Assembly: GCF_009455635.1 (NCBI RefSeq)
Contig: NZ_QPER01000001.1
Coordinates: forward strand, 434,001 to 498,000
DNA length: 64,000 nucleotides
Source: Paraburkholderia agricolaris
GTDB taxonomy: Bacteria > Pseudomonadota > Gammaproteobacteria > Burkholderiales > Burkholderiaceae
Direction: 5' to 3'
Below, in pieces: positions 52,906 through 62,400 of this stretch (its first letter is position 1; every line of letters starts with the position of its first letter). A program made the position numbers and the translations under genes. The notes beneath the pieces are model-generated. The model ran no database searches. It was not told the origin of the DNA and was given only the letters and a program-made list of their open reading frames with translations.

Positions 52906-52911
52906 TACAAT
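52906..52911 (+). promoter_or_regulatory. candidate -10 element upstream of pyrC
   Basis: TACAAT lies between the divergent amidotransferase and pyrC genes, about 150 bases before the pyrC start. There is no clear -35. Confidence 0.3.
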
Positions 52912-53061
52912 GATGATTTTCCAAGCATATCACCGAGCCAGAAGCGCCAAATAGCAAAATTGACGTGTGTTTAGGTCCTAGCGCTGCGATTTGCTGTGAT
53001 TTGTACCGCTTTGAGCATGCTGATCTGCTTTTTTGCCGCCGAATCTCGCCCCCTTCTCGCC

Positions 53062-54141
53062 ATGACCGCTTCCAACGCTCCTCTCGATTCCGTCGACTCC
53101 ATCGACTCCGTTACGCTCGCCCGCCCGGACGACTGGCACCTGCACGTTCGCGACGGCGAGATGCTCGCTGCGGTGCTGCCGGACACCGCGCGCCAGTTCG
53201 GCCGCGCGATCATCATGCCTAACCTGAAGCCGCCGGTCACCACGACCGCGATGGCGCAGGCGTACCGCGAGCGCATCGTCGCCGCGATCCCGGCCGGGGC
53301 GAAGTTCGAACCGTTGATGACGCTGTACCTGACCGACAACACGCCGCCCGACGAAATCCGCCGCGCGCGTGAAAGCGGCTTCGTGCATGGCGTGAAGCTG
53401 TACCCGGCGGGCGCGACCACGAACTCGGACGCGGGCGTCACCGACATCATGAAGTGCGCCAAAACGCTCGAGGTGATGCAGGAAACCGGTATGCCGCTGC
53501 TGGTGCACGGCGAAGTGACGGATTCGTCGATCGACCTGTTCGACCGCGAGAAGGTGTTTATCGACCGCGTGATGACGCCGCTGCGCCGCGCGTTTCCGGC
53601 GCTGAAAGTAGTGTTCGAGCACATCACCACGAAGGATGCCGTCGACTACATCCGTGAAGCCGGCGTGGCGCCGGGGCTGCTGGGCGCGACGATCACCGCG
53701 CATCACCTGCTGTACAACCGCAACGCGATCTTCCAGGGCGGCATCCGTCCGCATTACTACTGCCTGCCGGTGTTGAAGCGTGAGACGCATCGCGTGGCGC
53801 TAGTCGATGCGGCGACCTCGGGCAATCCGCGCTTCTTCCTCGGCACCGATAGCGCGCCGCATCCGAAGGGTTTGAAGGAACACGCCTGCGGCTGTGCAGG
53901 TTGCTACACGGCGCTGCATGCGCTTGAGCTCTATACGGAAGCCTTCGACAAAGCCGGCGCGCTGGACAAGCTTGAAGGCTTCGCCAGCTTCTTCGGCGCG
54001 GATTTTTATGGTCTGCCGCGCAGCGAAGAGAAGGTCACGCTGCGTCGTGAGGAATGGACGCTGCCGGCTGAATTGCCGGTTGGCGACACGCCCGTGGTAC
54101 CGCTGCGTGGCGGCGAGTCGATTGGCTGGCGGCTCGTTTGA
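53062..54141 (+). CDS. pyrC: dihydroorotase (type II)
   Basis: Zinc enzyme of pyrimidine synthesis that cyclises carbamoyl aspartate; 359 residues. [13 protein letters not shown] holds the first metal His pair, [10 protein letters not shown] follows, the carbamylated Lys is in [17 protein letters not shown] near residue 113, and [13 protein letters not shown] and [11 protein letters not shown] hold later ligands. ATG 53062 gives about family length; the frame is open to 52996. The N-terminal 15 residues (a Ser/Asp repeat, SVDSIDSV) precede the conserved part. Confidence 0.95.
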   Translation: MTASNAPLDSVDSIDSVTLARPDDWHLHVRDGEMLAAVLPDTARQFGRAIIMPNLKPPVTTTAMAQAYRERIVAAIPAGAKFEPLMTLYLTDNTPPDEIRRARESGFVHGVKLYPAGATTNSDAGVTDIMKCAKTLEVMQETGMPLLVHGEVTDSSIDLFDREKVFIDRVMTPLRRAFPALKVVFEHITTKDAVDYIREAGVAPGLLGATITAHHLLYNRNAIFQGGIRPHYYCLPVLKRETHRVALVDAATSGNPRFFLGTDSAPHPKGLKEHACGCAGCYTALHALELYTEAFDKAGALDKLEGFASFFGADFYGLPRSEEKVTLRREEWTLPAELPVGDTPVVPLRGGESIGWRLV

Positions 54142-54152
54142 GCTTGCGTTAG

Positions 54153-54986
54153 ATGCAGGACCAAGAGGCGACGCGCGTGAGCTTTGGTTTCGCCGATATC
54201 GATTGGTCGAAGCCGTGGTTCGCGCAGTTCGCGGCACGCGGCGAACGCTGGCAGCAGGCCGCGCTTCAAAGCTATGCGGCCTTGCTTGCCGAGATGAATG
54301 CGGATGCGCACGCCATGCAGCAGCGTACCGGCCGTGGCCAGCGTCTCGCGTTCATCGCGCAGGACGATCTGCCGCCCGGCGCGGCTTACGAGGCACACAT
54401 CGCATCGACCGGCTGCGTGCCTACGCGCCATAACCTGCATGACTTCTTCAACGGGTCGATGTGGTTCGCGTTTCCGCGCATCAAGGCGGCGCTGAATGCT
54501 CGGCAGTCAGCGGCAATCGACGTGTTGGGCGTTGGACCGACCCGCGGTGGGGTGCGCGACACGTTGACCTTATTCGACGAAAACGCGTTGTTGTTCGCCT
54601 GCGCCGACCCGGTTCTGAGCGCGGCATTGCGCGGATTCGACTGGCAGACGCTACTGGTGGCTCACCGTGATGCCTGGGGCAAGCGCTGCGAAGTTCGCTG
54701 CTTCGGTCACGCACTGCTGGAAAAGCTGATCGCGCCGTTCAAAGCCTGCACGGGGCATGCGTGGATCGTCGATGTTCCATCCGGGTACTTCGGCTGGGGC
54801 GTTGCGGCACGCGACGCGTGGCTCGACGAGTCTGTCAGCGCGGCACTCCTGAACACCGATGCATTGACCAGCCGCATGTTTGCCCCGCTGCCTGTGCTGG
54901 GAATTCCAGGCTGGTGCGGGGAGAACGAGTCCCCGACGTTTTACGACGACACTTCCGTCTTTCGCACGGGGCGGCGCGCGCGTTAA
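54153..54986 (+). CDS. DUF3025-domain protein
   Basis: Protein of 277 residues matching the DUF3025 family in betaproteobacteria: RLAFIAQDDLPPGAAYEAHI, PTRHNLHDFFNGSMWFAFPRIKAALN near residue 90, GPTRGGVRDTLTLFDENALLFACADP, and FGHALLEKLIAPFKACTGHAW near residue 200. The His and Asp-rich blocks hint at an enzyme, but no function is known to me. It starts 11 bases after pyrC and probably shares its message. GTG 54177 is an alternative start. Confidence 0.85.
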   Translation: MQDQEATRVSFGFADIDWSKPWFAQFAARGERWQQAALQSYAALLAEMNADAHAMQQRTGRGQRLAFIAQDDLPPGAAYEAHIASTGCVPTRHNLHDFFNGSMWFAFPRIKAALNARQSAAIDVLGVGPTRGGVRDTLTLFDENALLFACADPVLSAALRGFDWQTLLVAHRDAWGKRCEVRCFGHALLEKLIAPFKACTGHAWIVDVPSGYFGWGVAARDAWLDESVSAALLNTDALTSRMFAPLPVLGIPGWCGENESPTFYDDTSVFRTGRRAR

Positions 54987-55010
54987 AGCTCTTCCCGATC
55001 CACCGCAGTG

Positions 55011-55017
55011 TTAAAAT
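55011..55017 (+). promoter_or_regulatory. candidate -10 of the RNase P RNA gene
   Basis: TTAAAAT lies about ten bases before the predicted RNA 5' end. No good -35 is seen at 17 bases. Confidence 0.55.
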
Positions 55018-55027
55018 GCGCCCCAGC

Positions 55028-55440
<413 letters not shown>

Positions 55441-55451
55441 ACCTAATGAAA

Positions 55452-55490
55452 AAAGCCGGCGTCCAAACGGACGCCGGCTTTTTGTTTTTT
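55452..55490 (+). terminator. terminator of the RNase P RNA gene
   Basis: AAAGCCGGCGTCC pairs perfectly with GGACGCCGGCTTT around AAAC, followed by further T residues. Confidence 0.92.
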
Positions 55491-55535
55491 GTGCGCGCTT
55501 CGGCTGCTTGCGCCGAGGCCGCCACCATGCCGGAC

Positions 55536-55958
55536 TTAACCCGCGACGATATCGAACGAGTGCGACAGTTCGGCGGTCTTCGCGATCATGATCGACGCCG
55601 AGCAGTATTTGTCATGCGACAGATTGATCGCCCGTTCCACGGTAGCCGGGTTCAGATTCTTGCCGGTCACGGTGAAGTGGAAGTGGATCCTGGTGAACAC
55701 CTTCGGATCTTCGCTGGCGCGTTCGGCCTTCAGCGTCACCGAGCAGCCGGCCACTTCCTGGCGACTTTTCTTCAGGATCATCACGACGTCGTAGGCCGTG
55801 CAGCCGCCCGTGCCGAGCAGAACCATTTCCATTGGACGTGGCGCGAGATTGCGGCCGCCGCCTTCCGGCGCGCCGTCCATCATGACCAGATGGCCGCTGC
55901 CCGTCTCGGCGGCGAACGCCATTCCGTCCTGCCCCATCCAGCTAACTTTGCATTCCAT
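55536..55958 (-). CDS. OsmC/Ohr-family peroxiredoxin-like protein
   Basis: Protein of 140 residues in the OsmC fold, whose members reduce organic hydroperoxides with a Cys pair. Both expected cysteines are present: LLGTGGCTAYDVVMILKK near residue 46 and LSHDKYCSASIMI near residue 119. Overall it is closest to the general YhfA-like OsmC group, where peroxidase activity is less well established. ATG 55958 has GGAG six bases upstream; the frame is open to 55997. Confidence 0.88.
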   Translation of the reverse strand: MECKVSWMGQDGMAFAAETGSGHLVMMDGAPEGGGRNLAPRPMEMVLLGTGGCTAYDVVMILKKSRQEVAGCSVTLKAERASEDPKVFTRIHFHFTVTGKNLNPATVERAINLSHDKYCSASIMIAKTAELSHSFDIVAG

Positions 55959-55997
55959 GCTGTGCTCCACCGCGCTGTGCTGATATCGAAACGGCAT

Positions 55998-56256
55998 TGT
56001 AGCCCGGTGTTTGCGTGTCCGCCCGGAGGGACTTTCGCCGGAACTTATGCGCGATGGCTGCTTGCGTGTTGCGGTGCGGCATGTTCCGCCGATTCGGGAA
56101 TGCCCCGACTGCTTTAGGGGTTTTACTCTAGTTGATGTCCACTTTCGCCGTCACTTACGCACATATTTGATATTGATTTCAAAGGGAATTTTATGATTTT
56201 TCATCCATAGTGCTAATTGCCACATTGTAAAATCACATTTCACAATGCAAATGTTC
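55998..56256. other. gene-free, partly AT-rich region
   Basis: Between the OsmC gene start and the candidate sRNA promoter. The first 130 bases are GC-rich and should carry the OsmC promoter. 56130-56260 is strikingly AT-rich for this window, with TTTGATATTGATTTC-like stretches. I see no credible protein gene. Confidence 0.4.
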
Positions 56257-56285
56257 TTGCGTCGCACAAGGGTGCCTCATATAAT
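56257..56285 (+). promoter_or_regulatory. sigma70-type promoter of candidate small RNA
   Basis: TTGCGT (56257-56262) is followed after exactly 17 bases by a perfect TATAAT (56280-56285). This is among the best-formed promoters in the window. The expected start is near 56292, just before three hairpins and a terminator. Confidence 0.7.
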
Positions 56286-56291
56286 CAGTTC

Positions 56292-56381
56292 CATCGGTTG
56301 CAGCAGTTCTGCAACCTCCGCTGTCTCCTCCACCTCCTCCTTTGGTGGATTAAACCCGAACCGCTCGTTCGGGTTTTTTTT
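56292..56381 (+). ncRNA. candidate small regulatory RNA with anti-Shine-Dalgarno loop
   Basis: A predicted transcript of about 90 bases, not coding. Hairpin 1: GGTTGCAG/CTGCAACC, perfect, loop CAGTT (56296-56316). Hairpin 2: TCCACC/GGTGGA (56329-56349) with a nine-base loop TCCTCCTTT, complementary to ribosome-binding sequences of the AAGGAGGA type. Hairpin 3: AAACCCGAAC/GTTCGGGTTT (56352-56376) plus eight T, an intrinsic terminator. A promoter with perfect -10 precedes it. The pyrimidine-rich stretch between hairpins 1 and 2 (TCTCCTCC) is also unpaired and anti-SD-like. This design fits a trans-acting sRNA that blocks translation initiation. Not verified by any search. Confidence 0.72.
56352..56381 (+). 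terminator. intrinsic terminator of the candidate small RNA
   Basis: AAACCCGAAC pairs perfectly with GTTCGGGTTT around CGCTC, with a T-tract at 56374-56381. On the reverse strand the flanking tract is weak, so it serves mainly the forward transcript. Confidence 0.88.
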
Positions 56382-56408
56382 CGTCCGTGGATTGCCGGGC
56401 AATGCCCT

Positions 56409-58862
56409 CTACCTGGAGTCCAGTCCAGGCATTTTCTGCGGATGAATCGGCACGTAGAGCACCGAGCCGGATACCGGCGCGACCTCCCGGAGCAGGGAGC
56501 CGTAGTCGAGGTCTTCACCGGCCGTCAGGCTGTCCAGACCCACCCGGTTCACCCGATACGGCGTCAGATAAGAGATGATCGCGCGACCGCGGGCGTCGGT
56601 GCGGGTGGACAACTGACCGTCCACGCTGGCATCCGCGTAACCGGGCGCGTCGACCACGGCAATCGTGTCGCCCAGCGACTGACCGAGCACGATGCCTTTC
56701 GCCGCCCGGTCGTCGCGGCTGTGAAAACCCACCACGCTTCCCGCCACCGCCATGTCCACTTTCCGGTAGCCGCGGCCTTGTCCGTAGCCGGCATCGATGC
56801 GCCCGCCGTCGCCCTGATAGGAAACGTGGCCAGTCCCTTCGCTGCCCACAGCGCTGGAATGCTGCTGGGTCAGCGCGTAATTGAGCCGGTAGTCACGGAG
56901 CGCGGAGCCGGACAGGCTATTGCTCCAGACCAGCGCGCCGTCGTCGTCGCGGCTGGCAGCAAGGCCGTAGCGCAGGCTGCCCGTTTTGCTGCCCAGCGAA
57001 AGCGGGATCGAGAGCGTGGCCTGAAACGATTTGCTGCGCGTGCCGCCAATCTGCCGGATGCCGGCCTGCAGATCGACGTCGAATTTGTCGCCGTACCAGG
57101 TCGCGCCCAGTTGCAGCGTCCCGCGCGCGGGATGGCTGCTGGCGTAATTATTCGCGCTCAGGGTGGCGTAGACGTTGCCGGTGTCGCCCACGTTCTGTTG
57201 AACGTTGAGGCGGATCTGCCGACGCGGCACGGATTCATTGAATGGCACGCCATCCGTGTCGCCGAACAGATCGCGCCAGAATGCGGCGTCCGCATCGCGC
57301 TGCAACATGTCTTCCATTGTGCGGAAATGGCCGCCGCCGAATTGCCTCCAATCGACGCTCATGCCGGTCCCGGTCGACGCGAACGACTTCGCGTAGCGCG
57401 TGCGAAAGCGCACGCCGCTGGGCATCGTCACGGATGGCGCGTCGACTTGCGAGCGCGCGAGGTCGAAAGAAAGCGCGCCGGCTTCGCCCAGGTCCCAGCC
57501 GAGTCCGGCCGCCATGCTACGGTAGCCGCGCGCCTGCAGCGCGCCCCCGAATGCGCTCAGACGGTGCGGCAGTCCGATGCCGAGCGTGGCCTGCACGAAT
57601 GGCGGCTGGTCGAAAGCCGCGTTCATGCTCGCGCGACGGTAGCGTCCGGCGTTGAACGCGTACTTGATCGCATCCTGATGTACGAGCAACGGCATCGCGA
57701 TAAACGGCACGACCGACACATGTTCGGTGCCGTCCGCCTCGCGCACCGTCACGCTGAGGTCGCCGCTACTGGAAGGCGGCCGCACGTCGTAGAACGCAAA
57801 CGGGCCGGGCGCGACCACCGCGTGATAGAAGAGCAGCCCGCGCTGGCGAATGAACACTTCGGCGCTGCCGAGCGCGTTGCCTCGCACCACGGGCGGCGCG
57901 GCGCTCAGATGGTCGGGCAGGAGATTGTCGTCGGAGGCGAGCTGCGCGCCGGAGAAAGGGATGCTGTCGAACAGAAGACTGTCTGTTGCGCCGTCGCCCA
58001 GCAGTAACTTGCCCCGCACGCGTCGCACGTCGCGCTGCACGTAGGTTTCGAGGCGCTCCCATTCGGGTTTGCCGATCGTGGGGCTCGAGTAGACGTGGTT
58101 CGAACGGAACTGCCACACGCCGACGTTCGCGCCGGCGTTGAGCGTGGCGAATGCGGACGTGCGGCGGCTGTAGTCGAGCGCGTTCGCGCCTTCGGTATGT
58201 GACGCGCTCAACTGGTAGTCGAACCGCACGGCGTCGACGCCGTTATCGAGTCGCGCGGGCGCAACGTAACCGCGCGCGCGGCTCATCAACGGATCGACGA
58301 TGCGCACGTTGAGTTGCTGCTGATGCTCATCGTATCGCACGCGCGCCGCCGGCTCGGCCGCTTCCTCCAGGGCTTCCTCGGCCGCTTCGCGTTCCTCGGG
58401 TGTAGCGTCGTCTGGGATGTCCGGCGGCGCGGCGTCGGCGTCGTGCGGGTGTTGTGAACGCTGCGGCATCACGCAACGCGCGTCGCCGGCGTCCGCTTGA
58501 GCCGCGAACTCGGCCGCCGGCATGACGCCCCACTCGAGCCAATCGGCCACTTCAGCGCAAGGTTTGCCGTCCGCGCCCGTCGCGAGCCATGAGAAGCCGC
58601 TCCAGTGTCCATTGACCACCACGGCGTACCGTTTGAACTCGCGCTGCGGCGCACCTTCGTCTCCAGGCGGCGCTACTTCTGCGCCGGGCTCCGGCTCACC
58701 CTTCAAGGCGCCCAGCACCGCCGCCCGAAAGGGCGCATCGGCAAGGCGTGCACCGTCGGCGGGGCCGTCGTCCGCGCTGGACGAGCGTGCTTCATTGGCA
58801 AAGGCGAAGGCCGGGGCAAGCCAGGCCAGGCTCCAGGCGGAAGAGAGTAGGCGCTTGCGCAA
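56409..58862 (-). CDS. chaperone-usher outer-membrane usher (FimD/PapC family), C-terminally truncated, orphan
   Basis: Outer-membrane fimbrial usher relative, 817 residues. It has a signal peptide (cleavage near AFAFA), a divergent N-terminal domain (YAVVVNGHWSG, then KPCAEVADWLEWGVM), a barrel with ARGYVAPARLDNGVDAV and GPFAFYDVRPPSSSGDLSVTVREADG, and the plug and later barrel. It stops just after SYLTPYRVNRVGLDSL and the VxPxxGSVLY-like stretch. The roughly 80-residue C-terminal domain that FimD carries beyond this point is missing. The start codon is TTG without a clear ribosome site, and a reverse-strand terminator lies only about 20 bases upstream. No chaperone or pilin gene is adjacent. 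It may be a decaying gene. Confidence 0.75.
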   Translation of the reverse strand: MRKRLLSSAWSLAWLAPAFAFANEARSSSADDGPADGARLADAPFRAAVLGALKGEPEPGAEVAPPGDEGAPQREFKRYAVVVNGHWSGFSWLATGADGKPCAEVADWLEWGVMPAAEFAAQADAGDARCVMPQRSQHPHDADAAPPDIPDDATPEEREAAEEALEEAAEPAARVRYDEHQQQLNVRIVDPLMSRARGYVAPARLDNGVDAVRFDYQLSASHTEGANALDYSRRTSAFATLNAGANVGVWQFRSNHVYSSPTIGKPEWERLETYVQRDVRRVRGKLLLGDGATDSLLFDSIPFSGAQLASDDNLLPDHLSAAPPVVRGNALGSAEVFIRQRGLLFYHAVVAPGPFAFYDVRPPSSSGDLSVTVREADGTEHVSVVPFIAMPLLVHQDAIKYAFNAGRYRRASMNAAFDQPPFVQATLGIGLPHRLSAFGGALQARGYRSMAAGLGWDLGEAGALSFDLARSQVDAPSVTMPSGVRFRTRYAKSFASTGTGMSVDWRQFGGGHFRTMEDMLQRDADAAFWRDLFGDTDGVPFNESVPRRQIRLNVQQNVGDTGNVYATLSANNYASSHPARGTLQLGATWYGDKFDVDLQAGIRQIGGTRSKSFQATLSIPLSLGSKTGSLRYGLAASRDDDGALVWSNSLSGSALRDYRLNYALTQQHSSAVGSEGTGHVSYQGDGGRIDAGYGQGRGYRKVDMAVAGSVVGFHSRDDRAAKGIVLGQSLGDTIAVVDAPGYADASVDGQLSTRTDARGRAIISYLTPYRVNRVGLDSLTAGEDLDYGSLLREVAPVSGSVLYVPIHPQKMPGLDSR

Positions 58863-58880
58863 AATGATCCGTCGGACGCG

Positions 58881-58913
58881 AAAAACAAAAAACAGGGGCG
58901 AGAGGCCCCTGTT
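58881..58913 (-). terminator. terminator of the DUF1090 gene, directly before the usher start
   Basis: AACAGGGGC pairs perfectly with GCCCCTGTT around GAGAG. The A-rich 58881-58890 becomes a U-run on the reverse-strand transcript. It lies between the DUF1090 stop and the usher start codon. Confidence 0.85.
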
Positions 58914-58952
58914 GGCTCCGAAACGAAGCGCCGCGCGCGGCGCTTCTGGCGT

Positions 58953-59381
58953 TTAGCCCTTCAGTGCGGCGAGATCGGCTTGCGCGCTGCGCAGGTCGTC
59001 CATTTTTTCGCGCAGTTTGTCCTGCTTGTCGCTGACTTTTTCCTGGGCCTTCTGGATCTTCTTGGCGTCATTGCGTGCCTGTGCTTCACGCAGCCTGGCT
59101 TCGGCGTCGCGCACTTCGTCCTGCGCCTTGCGCACGTCGTTCTGCTTATCCTGAACCTTGCGCTCGGCGCGCTGCACCTGGCCTGCGTCGGTACAATGCG
59201 CCTGCACTTCGGCGAGCGCGCCTTGCAGCGCACGGACCTTTTGCGTGTTGCCGAATTGTTGGGCCGTCTGGATCTCGGACTTGAGGGCGCTGACGCGCGT
59301 CGCGCAGTCCTGCGTGCCGGCGAAAGCAGTCGTGCTCAGGAGGACGAAAGGAATAACAGCGGCGATCAAAGTCTTTTTCAT
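58953..59381 (-). CDS. DUF1090 periplasmic coiled-coil protein (YqjC-like)
   Basis: Small exported protein of 142 residues. The signal peptide MKKTLIAAVIPFVLLSTTAFA is cut before GTQDC. The mature part has Cys residues near positions 26 and 63. A long charged helix follows, with repeating EVRDAEARLREAQARNDAKK and KVSDKQDKLREKM segments, probably a coiled coil. It matches DUF1090/YqjC in layout; function unknown. It stands between the usher and the hybrid kinase on the same strand but has its own terminator. Confidence 0.88.
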   Translation of the reverse strand: MKKTLIAAVIPFVLLSTTAFAGTQDCATRVSALKSEIQTAQQFGNTQKVRALQGALAEVQAHCTDAGQVQRAERKVQDKQNDVRKAQDEVRDAEARLREAQARNDAKKIQKAQEKVSDKQDKLREKMDDLRSAQADLAALKG

Positions 59382-59495
59382 TGGGATACCTTTCTACTTC
59401 AGGTTAAGAGCGGCGGGGTGTGCCGTTCGATGACACTTTGCCCGGCCGCGAGGGCGCCTGCCATCGTATAGATTCGAAAGTGCAGGCCGTTTCTT

Positions 59496-62400
59496 TTAGA
59501 GATGGCCTGCGTTCACGACGGCGACGTGACGTTGCAGCAGCGCTTCGAGCCGCGCGTACTGCGCGTTCAATGCGGTGGCGACATCCGGCGCACGTCGGCA
59601 GGCCTGCATCTCCAGAACGATGCAGGCGTGATCGACGGCTTCATCGGGCGACGCACAGGCGATCACGCCGCGCATCCGATGCGCGTAGTCGGCGGCGGTT
59701 TGCCATGCGCCGCGATCAATCGAGGCCTTCAGCGCAGCGAGATCTTCCGCGAGGCTGGCGGCGAGTTCAGGTGTGACCGGTTGCGGCGCCGCATCGCATT
59801 CGGGAGGCTCGTGCGTCTCGCTCATCACGAAGCGCGCCGGCAACCAGCGCGCCAACGCAGCCGCGAGTTGCCCCAGCGCAAGTGGCTTCACCAGCACCTG
59901 ATCCATGCCCGCAGCAAGGCAATCGGCATGCGCGTTGGGCAGCGCGTTGGCGGTGTAGCCGAGAATCGGCAGGCGAGGGCGAGCGGCGCCGTTTTCGGCG
60001 GCGCGAATGAGGCGCGTGAGTTCGAGGCCCGACATGCCCGGCATGTTGCAATCGGTGAACATCAGGTCCACGCCGGAGTCGAGTGCGGCCAGCGAGGCCA
60101 GCGCGGCGTCTGCGTCGCAGGCCTCGACGGGCGTGCAACCCAGTTCCCTCAACTGGTCCGCCAGAATGCGCAGGTTCAACGGATGATCGTCGACCGCGAG
60201 GACGCGCAACGAAGCGCCCGCGCGCGGCCTCGCCGGCGTGCCTGACGAACCGGACTCGAACGCGTCGCCGGATGCCACAGTCGGCGGATCGCACGCCATG
60301 CACGGCAGGCGCAGCAGGACGCAGGTACCGCGTCCTGCTGCGCTGGTAACGTCCACGCTGCCGTTCATCAGCGCGACCAGCCGCTTGACGACCACGAGGC
60401 CCAGGCCCGTCCCCACGCGCACCGCCGCCGCCGACGTCTGTCTGAACGGTTCGAACAGACGGTCGAGTTCGTCGGGCGCGATGCCTTCGCCGGTGTCGCG
60501 GATGTCGATGCACAAGATTGGCTTGCCATCAGGATCGACCTCGAGCGAGGCGTGCAGCACGACCTCGCCGCGCTCGGTGAACTTCACCGCGTTCGACAGC
60601 ACGTTGCCGATCACCTGGCGAAGCCGGAGCGGATCGAAGCGGGCGCCGTGCGGCACATCGGGCGCCGTCTCTGCGCGCAGTTCGATGCCTTTCTCATGCG
60701 CGGCGGCGGCGAAAAGCGTCGCGGTCTCGGCGAGCAGGGCGCGCAGATCGACGGCGCGCGGCGTGACGCGCAGCTCGCCGGCCTCGGACTTGTGCACGTC
60801 GAGCAGATCGCCGACCAGTTCCAGCAGACCAAGCGCGGAGCGGCGCGCGATCGCCAGCGGCGCGGGGTCGGCGATGCCCGCTGCCGCGCGCCGTTGTGCC
60901 TGTTCCAGCAGGCCGAGCACGGCGCTCATCGGCGTGCGGATTTCGTGGCTCATCAGCGCGAGAAATTCGCTCTTGTCCGCGCTCGCCCGTTCGGCAGCAT
61001 CGCGCGCCGCTCGAAGTTCGCGCTCCACTTGGCGCCGTCGGCGGATCTGGTATTGCAGCAGGCTGTTCCACACTACCGCGAGCGCCAGCGCCGCGAGCCC
61101 CCACGGCAGCCAGCGGAATACCGAGCGGCGCAGACTGTCCCACGTGCCGCTCGGATAGTTGATGTGCGCGAGCCAGCGTGATGCGATCGCGGCGCGCTCG
61201 GCCGGCGTGATCGCGGCAAGCGCCTTGTCGAGGATGCCGAGCAGTTCGGGCGCCGCGGGCGAGACACCGAACCGGACCTGATCGGGGTCGTCGAACGCGG
61301 TGCCGGCGATGCGCAGCCGGTCGGGGAAAAATCGCTCGATCGAATAACTCGCGCCGCCCATGGTTTGCAGCGTGGCGTCCGCGCCGCCCCGGGCGACCAG
61401 ATCGAGCGCGTCGGCGGCGGTGCGCACGAACACGAGCCGGATCGATGGATGCACGGCCAGCACGATGCTCGCAAGCGCATGTCCGGTGACCAGCGCGAGC
61501 CGTTTGCCGTGCAGACTGCGCAGACTCGTGATGGACGCGTCGCCTTCGCGCGCGACGATTGCCCAGATCAGCGGCATGACGGGGTCGGAAAATGTCATGA
61601 AGGCGTTGCGCGCGGGTGTGGGCATGAGCGTCGTGACGAGCGCGGTGTGTCCGGCGCGCAGATCGGCCTCTAGTGCCGGCAGGGTGTCCCGCGCGACGAC
61701 CTCGAAGCGCAGCCCCGTGCGCCGGCCGATCAACTTGAGCAATTCCGCGTGCACGCCCGAGAATTCGCCGGCCGAATCCACGAAGGTGTACGGCGCGTCG
61801 GCCGTATCGACGCCCACCGGCACGACCGGGTGCGCTGCGATCCAGGCGCGCTCGGCCGGACTCAACGGCAGCGGGCCGTCCTGCATATCTTGCGCCGCGC
61901 CGGCCGCCCAGCGGCGCAGCACGCTCGCTTCGAGCCACGCGGGGAGTGCGCCGAAGGAGGTCTCGACGGCGTCTTTCAAGGCCGGCCGGTCGGACGCCAC
62001 GGCGACGGAAAACGCGGTTTGCGTACTGTCGACTCGCGCCACGCGGAGGTTGAGATACATCCCTTGCTCCACGCAAAACGTCGCGGAGACCAGGTCGCCG
62101 ATGTAATAGTCCGCTTCGCCGAGCGAGACGGCGGCGAGCGCCCGGTACAGCGATGGTTCGTCGAGCGGTGGGGCCGCTGCGGGCTGATGGCGCCGCAGCA
62201 CCGCAAGGGCGTCCCGCTGATCTTCGATGACGGCCGCGCGCCCATGCCACGCGCCGTCTGTGTCCAGCGCGGGGCCGGCGCGACGCACGATTGCGAGGGG
62301 CATGCGCAGATACGGCACGCGCTCGACGTCGTCGAACGCCTGGGCGCCCGGCGAGCCAATCACGCTGAGCAGGTCGATATCGTGCGACTTGAGGGCCGCG

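Noticed and set aside
56330..56408. Reading through the usher stop to find the missing C-terminal domain
   Set aside because: The downstream frame translates to sequence unlike usher domains and runs into the sRNA terminator, so a simple nonsense mutation does not explain the truncation.
56217..58007. 596-codon forward frame opposite the usher gene
   Set aside because: Arg/Ala/His-rich product without family features. It begins inside the AT-rich region and would read through the candidate sRNA and its terminator.
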